From positions 744,001 to 808,000 of the forward strand of contig NZ_CP019914.1 of the NCBI RefSeq assembly GCF_002214805.1: 64,000 bases of DNA, written 5' to 3'. A model generated the notes under the pieces. That model was given only the letters and a program-made list of their open reading frames with translations. It was not told where the DNA came from and made no database searches. Below are positions 24,342 through 32,309 of the stretch, in pieces. Position 1 is the first letter of the stretch. Every line of letters starts with the position of its first letter. Both the position numbers and the translations under genes were made by a program. This DNA is from Brachyspira hampsonii. Its GTDB lineage: Bacteria; Spirochaetota; Brachyspiria; Brachyspirales; Brachyspiraceae.

Positions 24342-26258
24342 TTATAATTTAAGCATTAATTTGCTCATTCTGCTTGCAAATAGTTTTGGATCTTCAAGAG
24401 GAAGTCCTTCAAGTATGCATGCTTCATCGTATAAAAGCTCACTATACTCTTTAAATGTATCTGAAACTTTATTAGCATTGTATTCTTTTTCTATAGCTTT
24501 GAATACATCATGAGAAGTGTTAATTTCTAATACTCTTTCCGGCTTCATACCAAACATATTATTTCCTGTTTCAGCCAAAACTTTAGCCATATTAAAGCTG
24601 ATAGAATCCTCTTTATTTGATAAACATACAACACTTTCTTTAAGTCTGTTAGTCTCTCTTACTTCTGCAACTTTATCAGAACCTAATACATCTTTTATAG
24701 CATTAAGAACTTCTTTATTAGCACTGTCTTTATTTTCATCTTTATTTTCAGAATTATCAGCCTGAAGTATAGAATGAAGTTTAGTACCGTCAAACTCTCT
24801 CATCATGTTAATCATAAACTCATCTACTCTATCAGTAAAGTATAACACTTCATAGCCTTTCTCTTTCATTCCTTCCATGTGAGGAAGTTTTTCTATAGCG
24901 GCTTTATCCTTAGCAGCGGCATAATATATAAACTCCTGACCTTCTTTCATTCTTGATTTGTATTCTGCTAATGTTGTATAATCTCCTTCTGCTGTATTAG
25001 AGGATTCAAATAACAAAAGATTTGCAAGTTTATCTTTTTTGCTGAAATCAGAGTATATTCCTATTTTGATAGATTCACCGAACTCTTTAAAGAATTTCTC
25101 ATATCTTTTTCTATCGTTTTTAAGTATATTTTCTAAAGCATCTAAAATTTTCTTTTCAATATTAGAAGCTATTCTTTTTAATTGAGTGCTATGCTGCAAA
25201 ATCTCTCTTGAAATATTAAGTGAAAAGTCTGGAGAATCAACTAATCCTCTTACAAATTTTAAATATTCAGGAAGTAAGTCTTTGCATTTACTCATTATAA
25301 ATACATTTCTAGAATAAAGTTCAAGTCCTCTTTCAAAATCAGGGTGTAAGAAATTGAAAGGAGCTTTTGAAGGTATAAATAAAAGTGCAGTATATTCTAT
25401 AGTACCTTCTGCTTTAGTATGTATAACCTCGAAAGGATCAGCATAATCATGAAAATGTTCTTTATAAAACTCATTATATTCTTCTGGCTTAACATCGCTT
25501 TTTGATTTCTGCCAAATACTTATCATAGAGTTAATAGTTTTCTCTTCATACTGCTGAACTTCTTTTTCGTCCTTTTTAGATATAGGCATATCCATAACTA
25601 TAGGATAATGAACATAATTAGAATATTTATGTATTAAACTTTCTAAAGTATATCTATTACAATAATCATCATCAATAAAACCGTCTTCTTCTAATTTTTC
25701 ATCTTTTCCTTTTAATTTTAAAATTATAGTAGTTCCTCTATCCTGTTTATCAATATCTTCTATAGAGTATGAACCATCTCCATTACTTTCCCAGCGTACG
25801 CCTTTTTCGCTATCAACATGTTTTGTTTCTATTACAATGTTATCAGCAACCATAAAAGCAGAATAAAAACCAACTCCGAACTGCCCTATTAAATCAATTC
25901 CGCTTTCTTTTGATGCCTCTTTATCCTTTTGTATTTTCTCTAAAAATGCCTTAGTACCGCTTCTTGCAATAGAGCCTATATTATTGATAACATCCTCTCT
26001 AGTCATACCGATACCGTTATCTTTTATAGTTAATACTCTGTTTTGCTCATCTACTTCTATTTTTATTCTTAAATTATCTATATCTTTATATTTATCGCTG
26101 TTTGTTATAGATTCAAATCTCGCTTTGTCTAATGCATCGCTTGCATTTGATATAAGCTCTCTTAAAAATATTTCTTTATGAGTGTATATAGAATGCACCA
26201 TTAAATTTAATATTTGTTTAGTTTCGGCTTCAAAATTTAGTATTTGTTTTTCTGCCAT
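24342..26258 (-). CDS. htpG: Chaperone protein HtpG (Hsp90)
   Basis: 638 residues, the normal length. N-terminal GHKL ATPase: ELISNASDALDKARFES (catalytic Glu and Asn), DNGIGMTREDVINNIGSIAR, and GQFGVGFYSAFMVAD (lid and ATP contacts). The middle domain has the FNFLHPDFERGLELYSRNVF and SRE-I-LQHS segments (NISREILQHSTQLK) with the catalytic-loop Arg. The C-terminal dimerization domain ends LFASRMSKLMLKL. A cytoplasmic homodimeric chaperone for stress and folding of client proteins. AAGGAG ribosome-binding site. Monocistronic. Confidence 0.98.
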   Translation of the reverse strand: MAEKQILNFEAETKQILNLMVHSIYTHKEIFLRELISNASDALDKARFESITNSDKYKDIDNLRIKIEVDEQNRVLTIKDNGIGMTREDVINNIGSIARSGTKAFLEKIQKDKEASKESGIDLIGQFGVGFYSAFMVADNIVIETKHVDSEKGVRWESNGDGSYSIEDIDKQDRGTTIILKLKGKDEKLEEDGFIDDDYCNRYTLESLIHKYSNYVHYPIVMDMPISKKDEKEVQQYEEKTINSMISIWQKSKSDVKPEEYNEFYKEHFHDYADPFEVIHTKAEGTIEYTALLFIPSKAPFNFLHPDFERGLELYSRNVFIMSKCKDLLPEYLKFVRGLVDSPDFSLNISREILQHSTQLKRIASNIEKKILDALENILKNDRKRYEKFFKEFGESIKIGIYSDFSKKDKLANLLLFESSNTAEGDYTTLAEYKSRMKEGQEFIYYAAAKDKAAIEKLPHMEGMKEKGYEVLYFTDRVDEFMINMMREFDGTKLHSILQADNSENKDENKDSANKEVLNAIKDVLGSDKVAEVRETNRLKESVVCLSNKEDSISFNMAKVLAETGNNMFGMKPERVLEINTSHDVFKAIEKEYNANKVSDTFKEYSELLYDEACILEGLPLEDPKLFASRMSKLMLKL

Positions 26259-26500
26259 AATATAAACTCCTTCATTTATAAAAAATTCTTTATAGGTTAA
26301 AGATAAAATATAATAAAGTAAAGTTGGAATATATAAAGTCTAAATATAAAAAAGCTAAAAATCAAAAAAGTAAAAAGTTTATGAATATTTTACAATTATA
26401 ATAAAAATTTAAAAAAAAGCAAATATTTTATTTTAATCATAAATAATTATCCAATTAATTTTATATAAATAATAATTTTTTTTAAATTTTTCATAAAAAA

Positions 26501-26516
26501 GTTAGAATATACTAAC
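26501..26516. promoter_or_regulatory. DtxR-like operator site 1
   Basis: GTTAGAATATACTAAC, a near-palindrome with TTAG-N6-CTAA, the half-pattern of DtxR/IdeR-type metal-regulator boxes. It lies just upstream of the -35 box of the DUF3793 gene. This 315-base gap (26259-26573) otherwise holds the htpG upstream region with no other gene. Confidence 0.55.
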
Positions 26517-26523
26517 AAAACTG

Positions 26524-26552
26524 TTGACAATTTTTAATCTATATGTTAGAAT
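26524..26552 (+). promoter_or_regulatory. Promoter of the DUF3793-flavodoxin pair
   Basis: TTGACA (26524-26529), 17-base spacer, TAGAAT (26547-26552). The -10 box lies inside operator site 2 and the -35 box starts 8 bases after operator site 1, an arrangement suited to repression. Confidence 0.7.
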
Positions 26553-26560
26553 AGTCTAAC
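26545..26560. promoter_or_regulatory. DtxR-like operator site 2
   Basis: GTTAGAATAGTCTAAC, palindromic in its outer six bases on each side, again TTAG-N6-CTAA. It covers the -10 box and probable start point. Center-to-center distance to site 1 is 44 bases, about four helical turns, so regulators bound to both would face the same side. Confidence 0.6.
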
Positions 26561-26573
26561 AATAGGAGATTGA

Positions 26574-27140
26574 ATGTTTGATAAATTAATTATTGACCAT
26601 TGTGCCCCCACTCTATCGGGTATAAAAATAGCTAATATATTTACTTATGAATATAAGTTTAAAGAAGAACTTAATAAAAAAATTTCTTTATACAACAATA
26701 TTCTAAACAAAAGAGGTATAAATGTAGCTGTTATAAAATATTATAATAATAAGGCTGTAGTTTATGTTTATAACAAAAAAGCGTTAGAAAATTATTTATC
26801 AGATGATAATATTTTTAAGTTTTTGAAAAATTACGGATATAGGTCAAAAAATATATATGAAAGCATAGGAATTTTAAAAAGAAGAATGCAGTATTCTAAA
26901 ACATTTCCTCATGAAATAGGTATATTTTTGGGATATCCGCTTATAGACATAAACGGCTTTATAAATAACTATGGAAAAAATAGTTTATATACAGGATATT
27001 GGAAAGTGTATCATAATAAAAAAGAAGCTATTGAAATTTTTGATAATTATAATAGATGCAGAACTTTTTATATAAATACATTTTTAAGAGGAAAGGGCAT
27101 TTTGGAGATAATGGATGATTACAAACTTCATTCTTTATAA
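26574..27140 (+). CDS. DUF3793 family protein
   Basis: 188 residues, soluble, no signal peptide. Family features seen: the start with DHCAPTLSGIKIANIF, YGYRSKNIYESIGILKRRM, the segment FPHEIGIFLGYPLIDINGFI, and YTGYWKVYHNKKEA. The family has no established biochemical role; it is found in anaerobes beside flavodoxin or iron-uptake genes. Here a flavodoxin follows after 122 bases and the promoter carries two DtxR-like metal boxes, so a role in iron-limited redox metabolism is inferred. AGGAG ribosome-binding site at good spacing. Confidence 0.85.
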   Translation: MFDKLIIDHCAPTLSGIKIANIFTYEYKFKEELNKKISLYNNILNKRGINVAVIKYYNNKAVVYVYNKKALENYLSDDNIFKFLKNYGYRSKNIYESIGILKRRMQYSKTFPHEIGIFLGYPLIDINGFINNYGKNSLYTGYWKVYHNKKEAIEIFDNYNRCRTFYINTFLRGKGILEIMDDYKLHSL

Positions 27141-27144
27141 TAAT

Positions 27145-27205
27145 AAAAATTGTTCGCTAAAAATGTATAGCAAATGACGCTGTCTGCTATATGCTCACAA
27201 TTTTT
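27145..27205 (+). other. Two-level hairpin between DUF3793 and flavodoxin genes
   Basis: AAAAATTGT (27145-27153) pairs with ACAATTTTT (27197-27205), and inside it TATAGCA pairs with TGCTATA around a 12-base loop. The outer stem ends in a T-run, so it could be a partial terminator that lowers flavodoxin expression from the upstream promoter, or an RNA-processing or stability element. Confidence 0.45.
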
Positions 27206-27262
27206 ATATTTAGCTTTATAAATATTTAAAAATTATTATTTATTACGTAAGGAGGTAATAAT

Positions 27263-27694
27263 ATGAGTAATAAAATAGGAATAATATATTGGAGCGGCAC
27301 AGGTAATACTGAATTAATGGCTCAAAATGTAAAAAAAGGTGTGGAAAATGCTGGAGGAGAAGCTGATATTTTTAGTGTATCAAGTTTCGATGCGGCAAAT
27401 ATAAACAATTATTCAAAAATAGCATTGGGCTGCCCAGCAATGGGTTCTGAAGTTTTAGAGGAGTCAGAATTTCAGCCTTTTTATGATTCCATAAGAGGAA
27501 GTTTATCAGGCAAAAAAGTTGTTTTATTTGGATCTTATGATTGGGGCGATGGCGAATGGATGAGAAATTGGCAGGAGGATGTAAGTTCGGCAGGTGCTTC
27601 TTTAGTTAAAGACGGACTTATCGCAAATCTCACTCCAGATGATAATGCTGTAAGTGAATGTGTGAGTTTAGGCGAGGCATTGGTGAAAGCATAA
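27263..27694 (+). CDS. Flavodoxin (short-chain)
   Basis: 143 residues. FMN-binding low-potential electron carrier. The phosphate loop WSGTGNTELMA (about 10-20) replaces the usual T/S-x-T-G-N-T; the isoalloxazine loops are GCPAMGSEVLEE (about 54-65) and GSYDWGDGEWM (about 92-102), which include the aromatic stacking residues. Strong AAGGAGG ribosome-binding site. It can replace ferredoxin when iron is scarce, which fits the metal boxes upstream of the DUF3793 gene. A terminator follows. Confidence 0.94.
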   Translation: MSNKIGIIYWSGTGNTELMAQNVKKGVENAGGEADIFSVSSFDAANINNYSKIALGCPAMGSEVLEESEFQPFYDSIRGSLSGKKVVLFGSYDWGDGEWMRNWQEDVSSAGASLVKDGLIANLTPDDNAVSECVSLGEALVKA

Positions 27695-27718
27695 ATAAAA
27701 ATAAATCCTAAAACAAAA

Positions 27719-27754
27719 AAGAGGCATTAGCTTATAAAAAAGTTAATGTCTCTT
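27719..27754. terminator. Bidirectional terminator between convergent genes
   Basis: AAGAGGCATTA (27719-27729) pairs with TAATGTCTCTT (27744-27754) over 11 bp with one G-T pair. Flanks are A-rich on the left and T-rich on the right. It serves the flavodoxin gene (plus) and the 27764 gene (minus). Confidence 0.65.
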
Positions 27755-27763
27755 AATTATTTA

Positions 27764-28435
27764 TTAATTAAGATTATAATATCCGTAACCTAATTTACCA
27801 AGATCATTCATATTAACATTATCATGCTCAAATATATATTCAACATCTGATATTTCTCCTGTATTATAATCCCGCTCAGGAGTTTTTTCTGAAAAGTTAG
27901 TAAGATAAAAATTAATTGTATTATTATTTTCAACTATATTAAATTTATAATAATTAACATATTGATAGCTAGTAGAATAACGAGCTATTTCAAATTCAAG
28001 CATATTATTAGTAATATTAGAAGATATATAATCTATTTCTGAAGATGCACTAATGGGATAAAAAGCAGAAACAAAATCTGCCTTATTATTATTTAGTTTC
28101 CATATACTTATATAAACATAATCCTCCGAATCTTGTTTTTCATAAAAACTTTCATCATCAATATTAAAAGTATATACACTAGAAATATAATATTTATTTC
28201 CATTTATGTTAATTATATCATTATATTTATTTGTATATACTTTATAAGCATCTAAAGTTTTTATAACATATTTATCTATATTAGTGTAACTATTATTTTT
28301 TATATCAATAGAAGCAGAACCTATTACTTCTGTTTTTGTATTTTCGTATTTTGTTTTTTTATCAGATTTTGTATTAGCGGCACATAATACAAGCATGACA
28401 ATAGAAAGCATAAGTGCCAAAATAAATTTATTCAT
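27764..28435 (-). CDS. Secreted protein of unknown function (intact copy of a duplicated gene)
   Basis: 223 residues. Signal peptide MNKFILALMLSIVMLVLCAA; a Cys at 18 could be lipid-modified, but LVLC is a poor lipobox. The mature part is Asn/Tyr/Asp-rich with no recognised family; it has IDIKNNSYTNIDKYVIKTLD and ends LGKLGYGYYNLN. GGAGG ribosome-binding site, 7 bases before the ATG. The sequence from this site through the first codons is near-identical to the end of aroB plus the start of the remnant at 28534-28629, so the gene arose by tandem duplication. Confidence 0.75.
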   Translation of the reverse strand: MNKFILALMLSIVMLVLCAANTKSDKKTKYENTKTEVIGSASIDIKNNSYTNIDKYVIKTLDAYKVYTNKYNDIININGNKYYISSVYTFNIDDESFYEKQDSEDYVYISIWKLNNNKADFVSAFYPISASSEIDYISSNITNNMLEFEIARYSTSYQYVNYYKFNIVENNNTINFYLTNFSEKTPERDYNTGEISDVEYIFEHDNVNMNDLGKLGYGYYNLN

Positions 28436-28533
28436 TTAGAATATCCTCCATACTCATTTTTTGTAAAAAATACTAAAAATTTTTAAGTTTGTAATTTTTT
28501 GTTTTCATTAATCAAATTTAGTTTTTATTCTTT

Positions 28534-28629
28534 TTAATTAAAATTGTAATACTCATAATATTTACCAATATCATTAATCATAATATTAATAACAATAGAA
28601 AACATAATTACCAAAGTAAATTTATTCAT
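28534..28629 (-). pseudogene. Collapsed tandem duplicate of the 27764 gene
   Basis: A 31-codon frame that starts with an ATG overlapping the aroB stop (AAATGAATAA). Its first 14 codons, MNKFTLVIMFSIVI, match the N-terminus MNKFILALMLSIVM of the gene at 27764-28435, and its last 13, ending NDIGKYYEYYNFN, match that gene's NDLGKLGYGYYNLN end. Everything between, about 190 codons, is gone, yet the frame is kept. This is best read as an internally deleted paralog; a real micro-peptide translated by coupling to aroB is the alternative. Confidence 0.65.
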
Positions 28630-29701
28630 TTAGAATATCATCAATACTTACTTTTTCAACACAAGGTTTTCCAATAGATTCTAAAAATACAAAATTGATT
28701 TTATCATCACTTCTTTTTTTGTCAAGTTTAATAGCCTCTTTCAAATCTATATTATCAGGTATAGCTATAGGCAAAGAAAATGCTTTTAATATATTTTTAG
28801 CTCTTTCTAATATATTTTTATCTTTTGTTATAGATTTTTTAATGCCGTACTCTATAGCAAAAATCATACCTATAGCAACAGCCTCTCCATGAAGCAGCAC
28901 ACCATAACCTGCAGCATTTTCCACACTATGTCCTATAGTATGACCGAAGTTTAAAAACATTCTCTCTCTCTGCTCTTTATAATCTATTTCTACAATATGA
29001 GCCTTTAATTCACAGTTTCTTTTAAGTATATAATCCATATCCAATTCAGCATTATTATAACAGTGATCCTCTATAAGCTCTAAAAGTTTTTCATCAAATA
29101 AAAATGCATGCTTTATCACTTCAGCCATTCCTTCATTGAACTCCCTTTTAGGAAGGCTTAATAAAGTATTGCTGTCTATTATAACGAGTTTAGGGCTGTG
29201 AAAAGCTCCTACTAGGTTTTTTCCTTCTTTTATATTAATACCAGTTTTACCGCCAACAGAAGAATCTACACATGCAAGCAATGTAGTAGGAATCTGCACA
29301 AAATCAATACCCCTCATCCAAGAAGCAGCAGCATATCCAGCCATATCCCCTATTACTCCTCCGCCTAATGCTATTATTATATCTTTACGGCTTAATTCGT
29401 TTTTGGCAAGAGAAGAGAAAATATCAATTATACTTTCTATATTTTTATTAGGTTCTCCATTTTTAAGAACGCATACAGAAGTTATAATATTTTCTTTTTC
29501 CAAACTTTCTTTTACAGTGTCAGTATAAAGTTTATCTACTATATCATCTGTAACTATTAAAGCTCTTTTTCCTCTTAATATATTTTTTACTAATTTGCCT
29601 GTTTCTTTTATTAATCCCTTTTGAACTAAAATATCATAATTAATATTTACATCATTTTTTATTTTTACTTCTACTTTTTTATTCATAGCATTAAAATCCA
29701 T
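28622..29701 (-). CDS. aroB: 3-dehydroquinate synthase
   Basis: 359 residues. Converts DAHP to 3-dehydroquinate in the shikimate pathway, using NAD and a metal ion. Motifs: ALGGGVIGDMAGYAAASWMRG (NAD-binding and substrate loop; about 111-131, quoted in part), PTTLLACVDSSVGGKTGIN (about 138-156), the metal ligands Glu in FNEGMAEVIKHAF, His in FLNFGHTIGHSVE and His in LLHGEAVAIGM. The length and motif set are complete. It is isolated from other aro genes here. Its last codons (ATTGATGATATTCTAAATGA) recur upstream of the 27764 gene, marking the duplication. Confidence 0.97.
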   Translation of the reverse strand: MDFNAMNKKVEVKIKNDVNINYDILVQKGLIKETGKLVKNILRGKRALIVTDDIVDKLYTDTVKESLEKENIITSVCVLKNGEPNKNIESIIDIFSSLAKNELSRKDIIIALGGGVIGDMAGYAAASWMRGIDFVQIPTTLLACVDSSVGGKTGINIKEGKNLVGAFHSPKLVIIDSNTLLSLPKREFNEGMAEVIKHAFLFDEKLLELIEDHCYNNAELDMDYILKRNCELKAHIVEIDYKEQRERMFLNFGHTIGHSVENAAGYGVLLHGEAVAIGMIFAIEYGIKKSITKDKNILERAKNILKAFSLPIAIPDNIDLKEAIKLDKKRSDDKINFVFLESIGKPCVEKVSIDDILNE

Positions 29702-29859
29702 TATTTTTTATATTTTATCTATTATAAATCATTTTCAAAAATAAAAAAACATTAAATTATATTTTATAATAAATAAAAAAGTTTCATATATTTTTATATA
29801 AAATTAATATAAAAAACAAACTTTCATAATATAAAAATCATATTTGAATATTTATAAAC

Positions 29860-29887
29860 TTGACAATAAAAACTATTTTACTATAAT
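29860..29887 (+). promoter_or_regulatory. Promoter of mglB paralog 1
   Basis: TTGACA (29860-29865), 16-base spacer, perfect TATAAT (29882-29887), followed 16 bases later by an AGGAG ribosome-binding site and the ATG at 29918. Confidence 0.75.
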
Positions 29888-29917
29888 TTAAAAGTCATTA
29901 TTAGGAGCATATATAAA

Positions 29918-30934
29918 ATGAAAAGATTTATTATTTTATTATTAATATTATTATCATCTTCTGTATTATTGTATACACAAAGAAAAACAAATTCTATTGG
30001 TGTGGCACTTTATAGATATGATGACAGTTATATGAAATATTTAAAGCAATACATAGAAAAAAATATAAATAAAAATACTTCTCTGATTATGGCAGACTCT
30101 TACAATAGCCAATCAACTCAAAATGGTCAAATAGATATGTTCTTACAAAAAAATGTCAGTCTATTAGCTATAAATTTGGTAGATAAAACGCAGGCTCAGA
30201 AAGTATTGGATAAAATAAGTATAAATAATAAACCTTTAATATTTTTCAATAGAGATCCCGGCTTAGAAGTTCTAAGAACTTATGATAAAGTTTGGTATAT
30301 AGGAGGAATAAGCGAAGAAGCGGGAAATGCTCAGGGCAGAGTAATAGCAGAAAGCTGGAAAGATAGAATGAATTGGGACAAAAATCAGGACGGTAAAATA
30401 CAATGCATAATATTAAAAGGTGATTTAAATGACAATGATACAATAAATAAAACAGAATACATGAAAAAATACATAGCTTCTAACAATATAAAATTAAATA
30501 TTTTAGCAGAAGTTTCAGCTAATGGAAAAAGAGATGAAGCAGCAAAAGTGATGCAAACTTTAATATACAAATACGGTGATAAGATAGAATATATTATATG
30601 CAATAATGATAATATGGCATTAGGAGCATTAGATACATTAAAAGGATTGGGATATAACAAAAGCAGCCGAATGCTAGATTATATACCTATAGTAGGTATA
30701 GACGGAATATCTGAATGCTTAGAAGAAATAAATAATTATGGAATATTTGCAACAGTTATGCAGAACCCTTTGATACAGGCTCAGGCTTTATGCTCTGTTT
30801 CGAGCAATATTATAAATGGAAAATCCCCTTTGGAAGGATTGCATTTCAATTTTTACAATAATAGATACATTGTTATACCATATATACCTGTAACTAAATA
30901 CAATATAGATACTGCAATAAAAATATACAAATAA
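29918..30934 (+). CDS. MglB-like periplasmic sugar-binding protein, diverged paralog 1
   Basis: 338 residues. Type I periplasmic binding protein of the galactose/glucose (MglB) group: VALYRYDDSYMK, NQDGKIQ calcium loop (WDKNQDGKIQ), CNNDNMALGAL, VGIDGI. The signal peptide ends VLLYTQ without Cys, so unlike its two paralogs it is probably not a lipoprotein. Against the E. coli protein it keeps Asp14, Asn91, Asn211 and Asp236, but the GHPDAEAR segment with His152, Asp154 and Arg158 is replaced by DLNDNDTI, and the Trp183 position is Gly/Lys (NGKRDEA). The ligand is therefore likely changed or lost. Confidence 0.85.
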   Translation: MKRFIILLLILLSSSVLLYTQRKTNSIGVALYRYDDSYMKYLKQYIEKNINKNTSLIMADSYNSQSTQNGQIDMFLQKNVSLLAINLVDKTQAQKVLDKISINNKPLIFFNRDPGLEVLRTYDKVWYIGGISEEAGNAQGRVIAESWKDRMNWDKNQDGKIQCIILKGDLNDNDTINKTEYMKKYIASNNIKLNILAEVSANGKRDEAAKVMQTLIYKYGDKIEYIICNNDNMALGALDTLKGLGYNKSSRMLDYIPIVGIDGISECLEEINNYGIFATVMQNPLIQAQALCSVSSNIINGKSPLEGLHFNFYNNRYIVIPYIPVTKYNIDTAIKIYK

Positions 30935-31019
30935 ATTATATTTTTTCATAATTTAATTTGACTTATATATTTTTTTTTAATAAACTAGGATATTATTATA
31001 TAAAAAATTGGAGTTTTTT

Positions 31020-32051
31020 ATGAATAAAGCAATAGTTATTATTTCATCAATTTTATTGTTTGTATCATTAATCAGCTGCGGCAATTCTTCAAAATCTGAT
31101 AATAATGAAATAGAAATAGGTATTACTATTTACAGATATGATGATGCCTTTATTTCATTTATGAGAAGAAATATTGAAACTATGCTAAATGGAAAAGCTA
31201 AATTTGTAATGAATGATTCAGAAAACGATCAGGTAAAGCAAAATGATCAGGTAGATGCTGCTATTCAGAGAAATGTTGATGCATTAGCAATTAATTTAGT
31301 AGATTCTACATCAGCTAGTTTTATGATTAATAAAATAAAACCTACAGGAATACCTGTAATATTTTTCAATAAAGAACCTAGCAAAGAAGATATGATGCTT
31401 TATGATAAGGCATGGTATGTAGGTACTTTAAGCGAAGAATCCGGAAATATACAGGGGGATATAGTAGTTAAGTCTTGGCAGGCAAATCCTTCTTGGGATA
31501 AAAATGGAGACGGCAAAATTCAGTATGTTTTATTAAAAGGAGAGGCAGGACACCCAGATGCTGAAGCAAGAACAGAAAGAATTAAAGCAGTATTAAATGA
31601 TAATGGAATAACTATAGAGCAATTAGATGAACAGACAGCTAATTGGGATATACTTCAGGCACAGACAGCTGCTGATGCATGGATAGAAAAATACGGAAAC
31701 AGTATAGAGTTTATATTCTCAAATAATGATGCTATGGCTTTGGGAGCATTAAAATCCATTCAAAAACAAGGTTATAATATAGGAGACAGCAATAAATTTA
31801 TACCTATAGTAGGAGTTGATGCTATTCCTGAAATCATAGAAGAAATTAAAAAAGGAACCGTAGTAGGTACTGTTTTACAAAGCCCTAAAGATCAGGCTAA
31901 AGCCGTAGTTGATATGGTTATCAATGCTGCCAATGGAAAAGATGTATTAAGCGGTACGGAATATAAACTAGATGATGTAAAAGCGGTAAGAGTGCCTTAT
32001 AGAGCTATTACATTAGAAAATATAGATGAATCTGCTGAAGCCTATAAATAA
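31020..32051 (+). CDS. mglB: Galactose/glucose-binding lipoprotein MglB, paralog 2
   Basis: 343 residues from the ATG at 31020; the in-frame TTG at 31008 overlaps the TTGGAG ribosome-binding site and is not the start. Lipobox LISCGN (Cys at about 20). All main sugar and calcium motifs are present: YRYDDAFIS, INLVDSTSA, WDKNGDGKIQYVLLKGEAGH, PDAEARTER, TANWDILQA, NNDAMALGAL, VGVDAI. The residue at the Asn256 position is Gln (VLQSP), so affinity may differ. A strong terminator follows, which separates it from paralog 3. Confidence 0.93.
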   Translation: MNKAIVIISSILLFVSLISCGNSSKSDNNEIEIGITIYRYDDAFISFMRRNIETMLNGKAKFVMNDSENDQVKQNDQVDAAIQRNVDALAINLVDSTSASFMINKIKPTGIPVIFFNKEPSKEDMMLYDKAWYVGTLSEESGNIQGDIVVKSWQANPSWDKNGDGKIQYVLLKGEAGHPDAEARTERIKAVLNDNGITIEQLDEQTANWDILQAQTAADAWIEKYGNSIEFIFSNNDAMALGALKSIQKQGYNIGDSNKFIPIVGVDAIPEIIEEIKKGTVVGTVLQSPKDQAKAVVDMVINAANGKDVLSGTEYKLDDVKAVRVPYRAITLENIDESAEAYK

Positions 32052-32074
32052 TTTTTAATAATTATTAATGATAT

Positions 32075-32117
32075 AAGGTAAGATATTAATTATTTAATAT
32101 CTTACCTTTTGTTTTTT
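32075..32117 (+). terminator. Strong intrinsic terminator after mglB paralog 2
   Basis: AAGGTAAGATATTAA (32075-32089) and its exact complement TTAATATCTTACCTT (32094-32108), 15 bp, 4-base loop, followed by TTGTTTTTT. It makes mglB paralog 3 the first gene of its own unit. Confidence 0.85.
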
Positions 32118-32239
32118 ATATACAAAGCATATTTACAAATAAAAATCAAAAATTTTAAATTATTATAAAACTAAATTAGAGAATAAAATATAAATTACTT
32201 TTTATAAGAATATCAAAAAATCAAAAGATCTGATTTTAC

Positions 32240-32267
32240 TTGATTTAAGAAAATAAATTTATATACT
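32240..32267 (+). promoter_or_regulatory. Promoter of mglB paralog 3 and mglAC
   Basis: TTGATT (32240-32245), 16-base spacer, TATACT (32262-32267), then AAGGAG before the ATG at 32310. It follows the terminator at 32075-32117. Confidence 0.6.
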
Positions 32268-32309
32268 AATTAAATAGAGAATATTAATTAATTTAAGGAG
32301 TTTTCTAAT

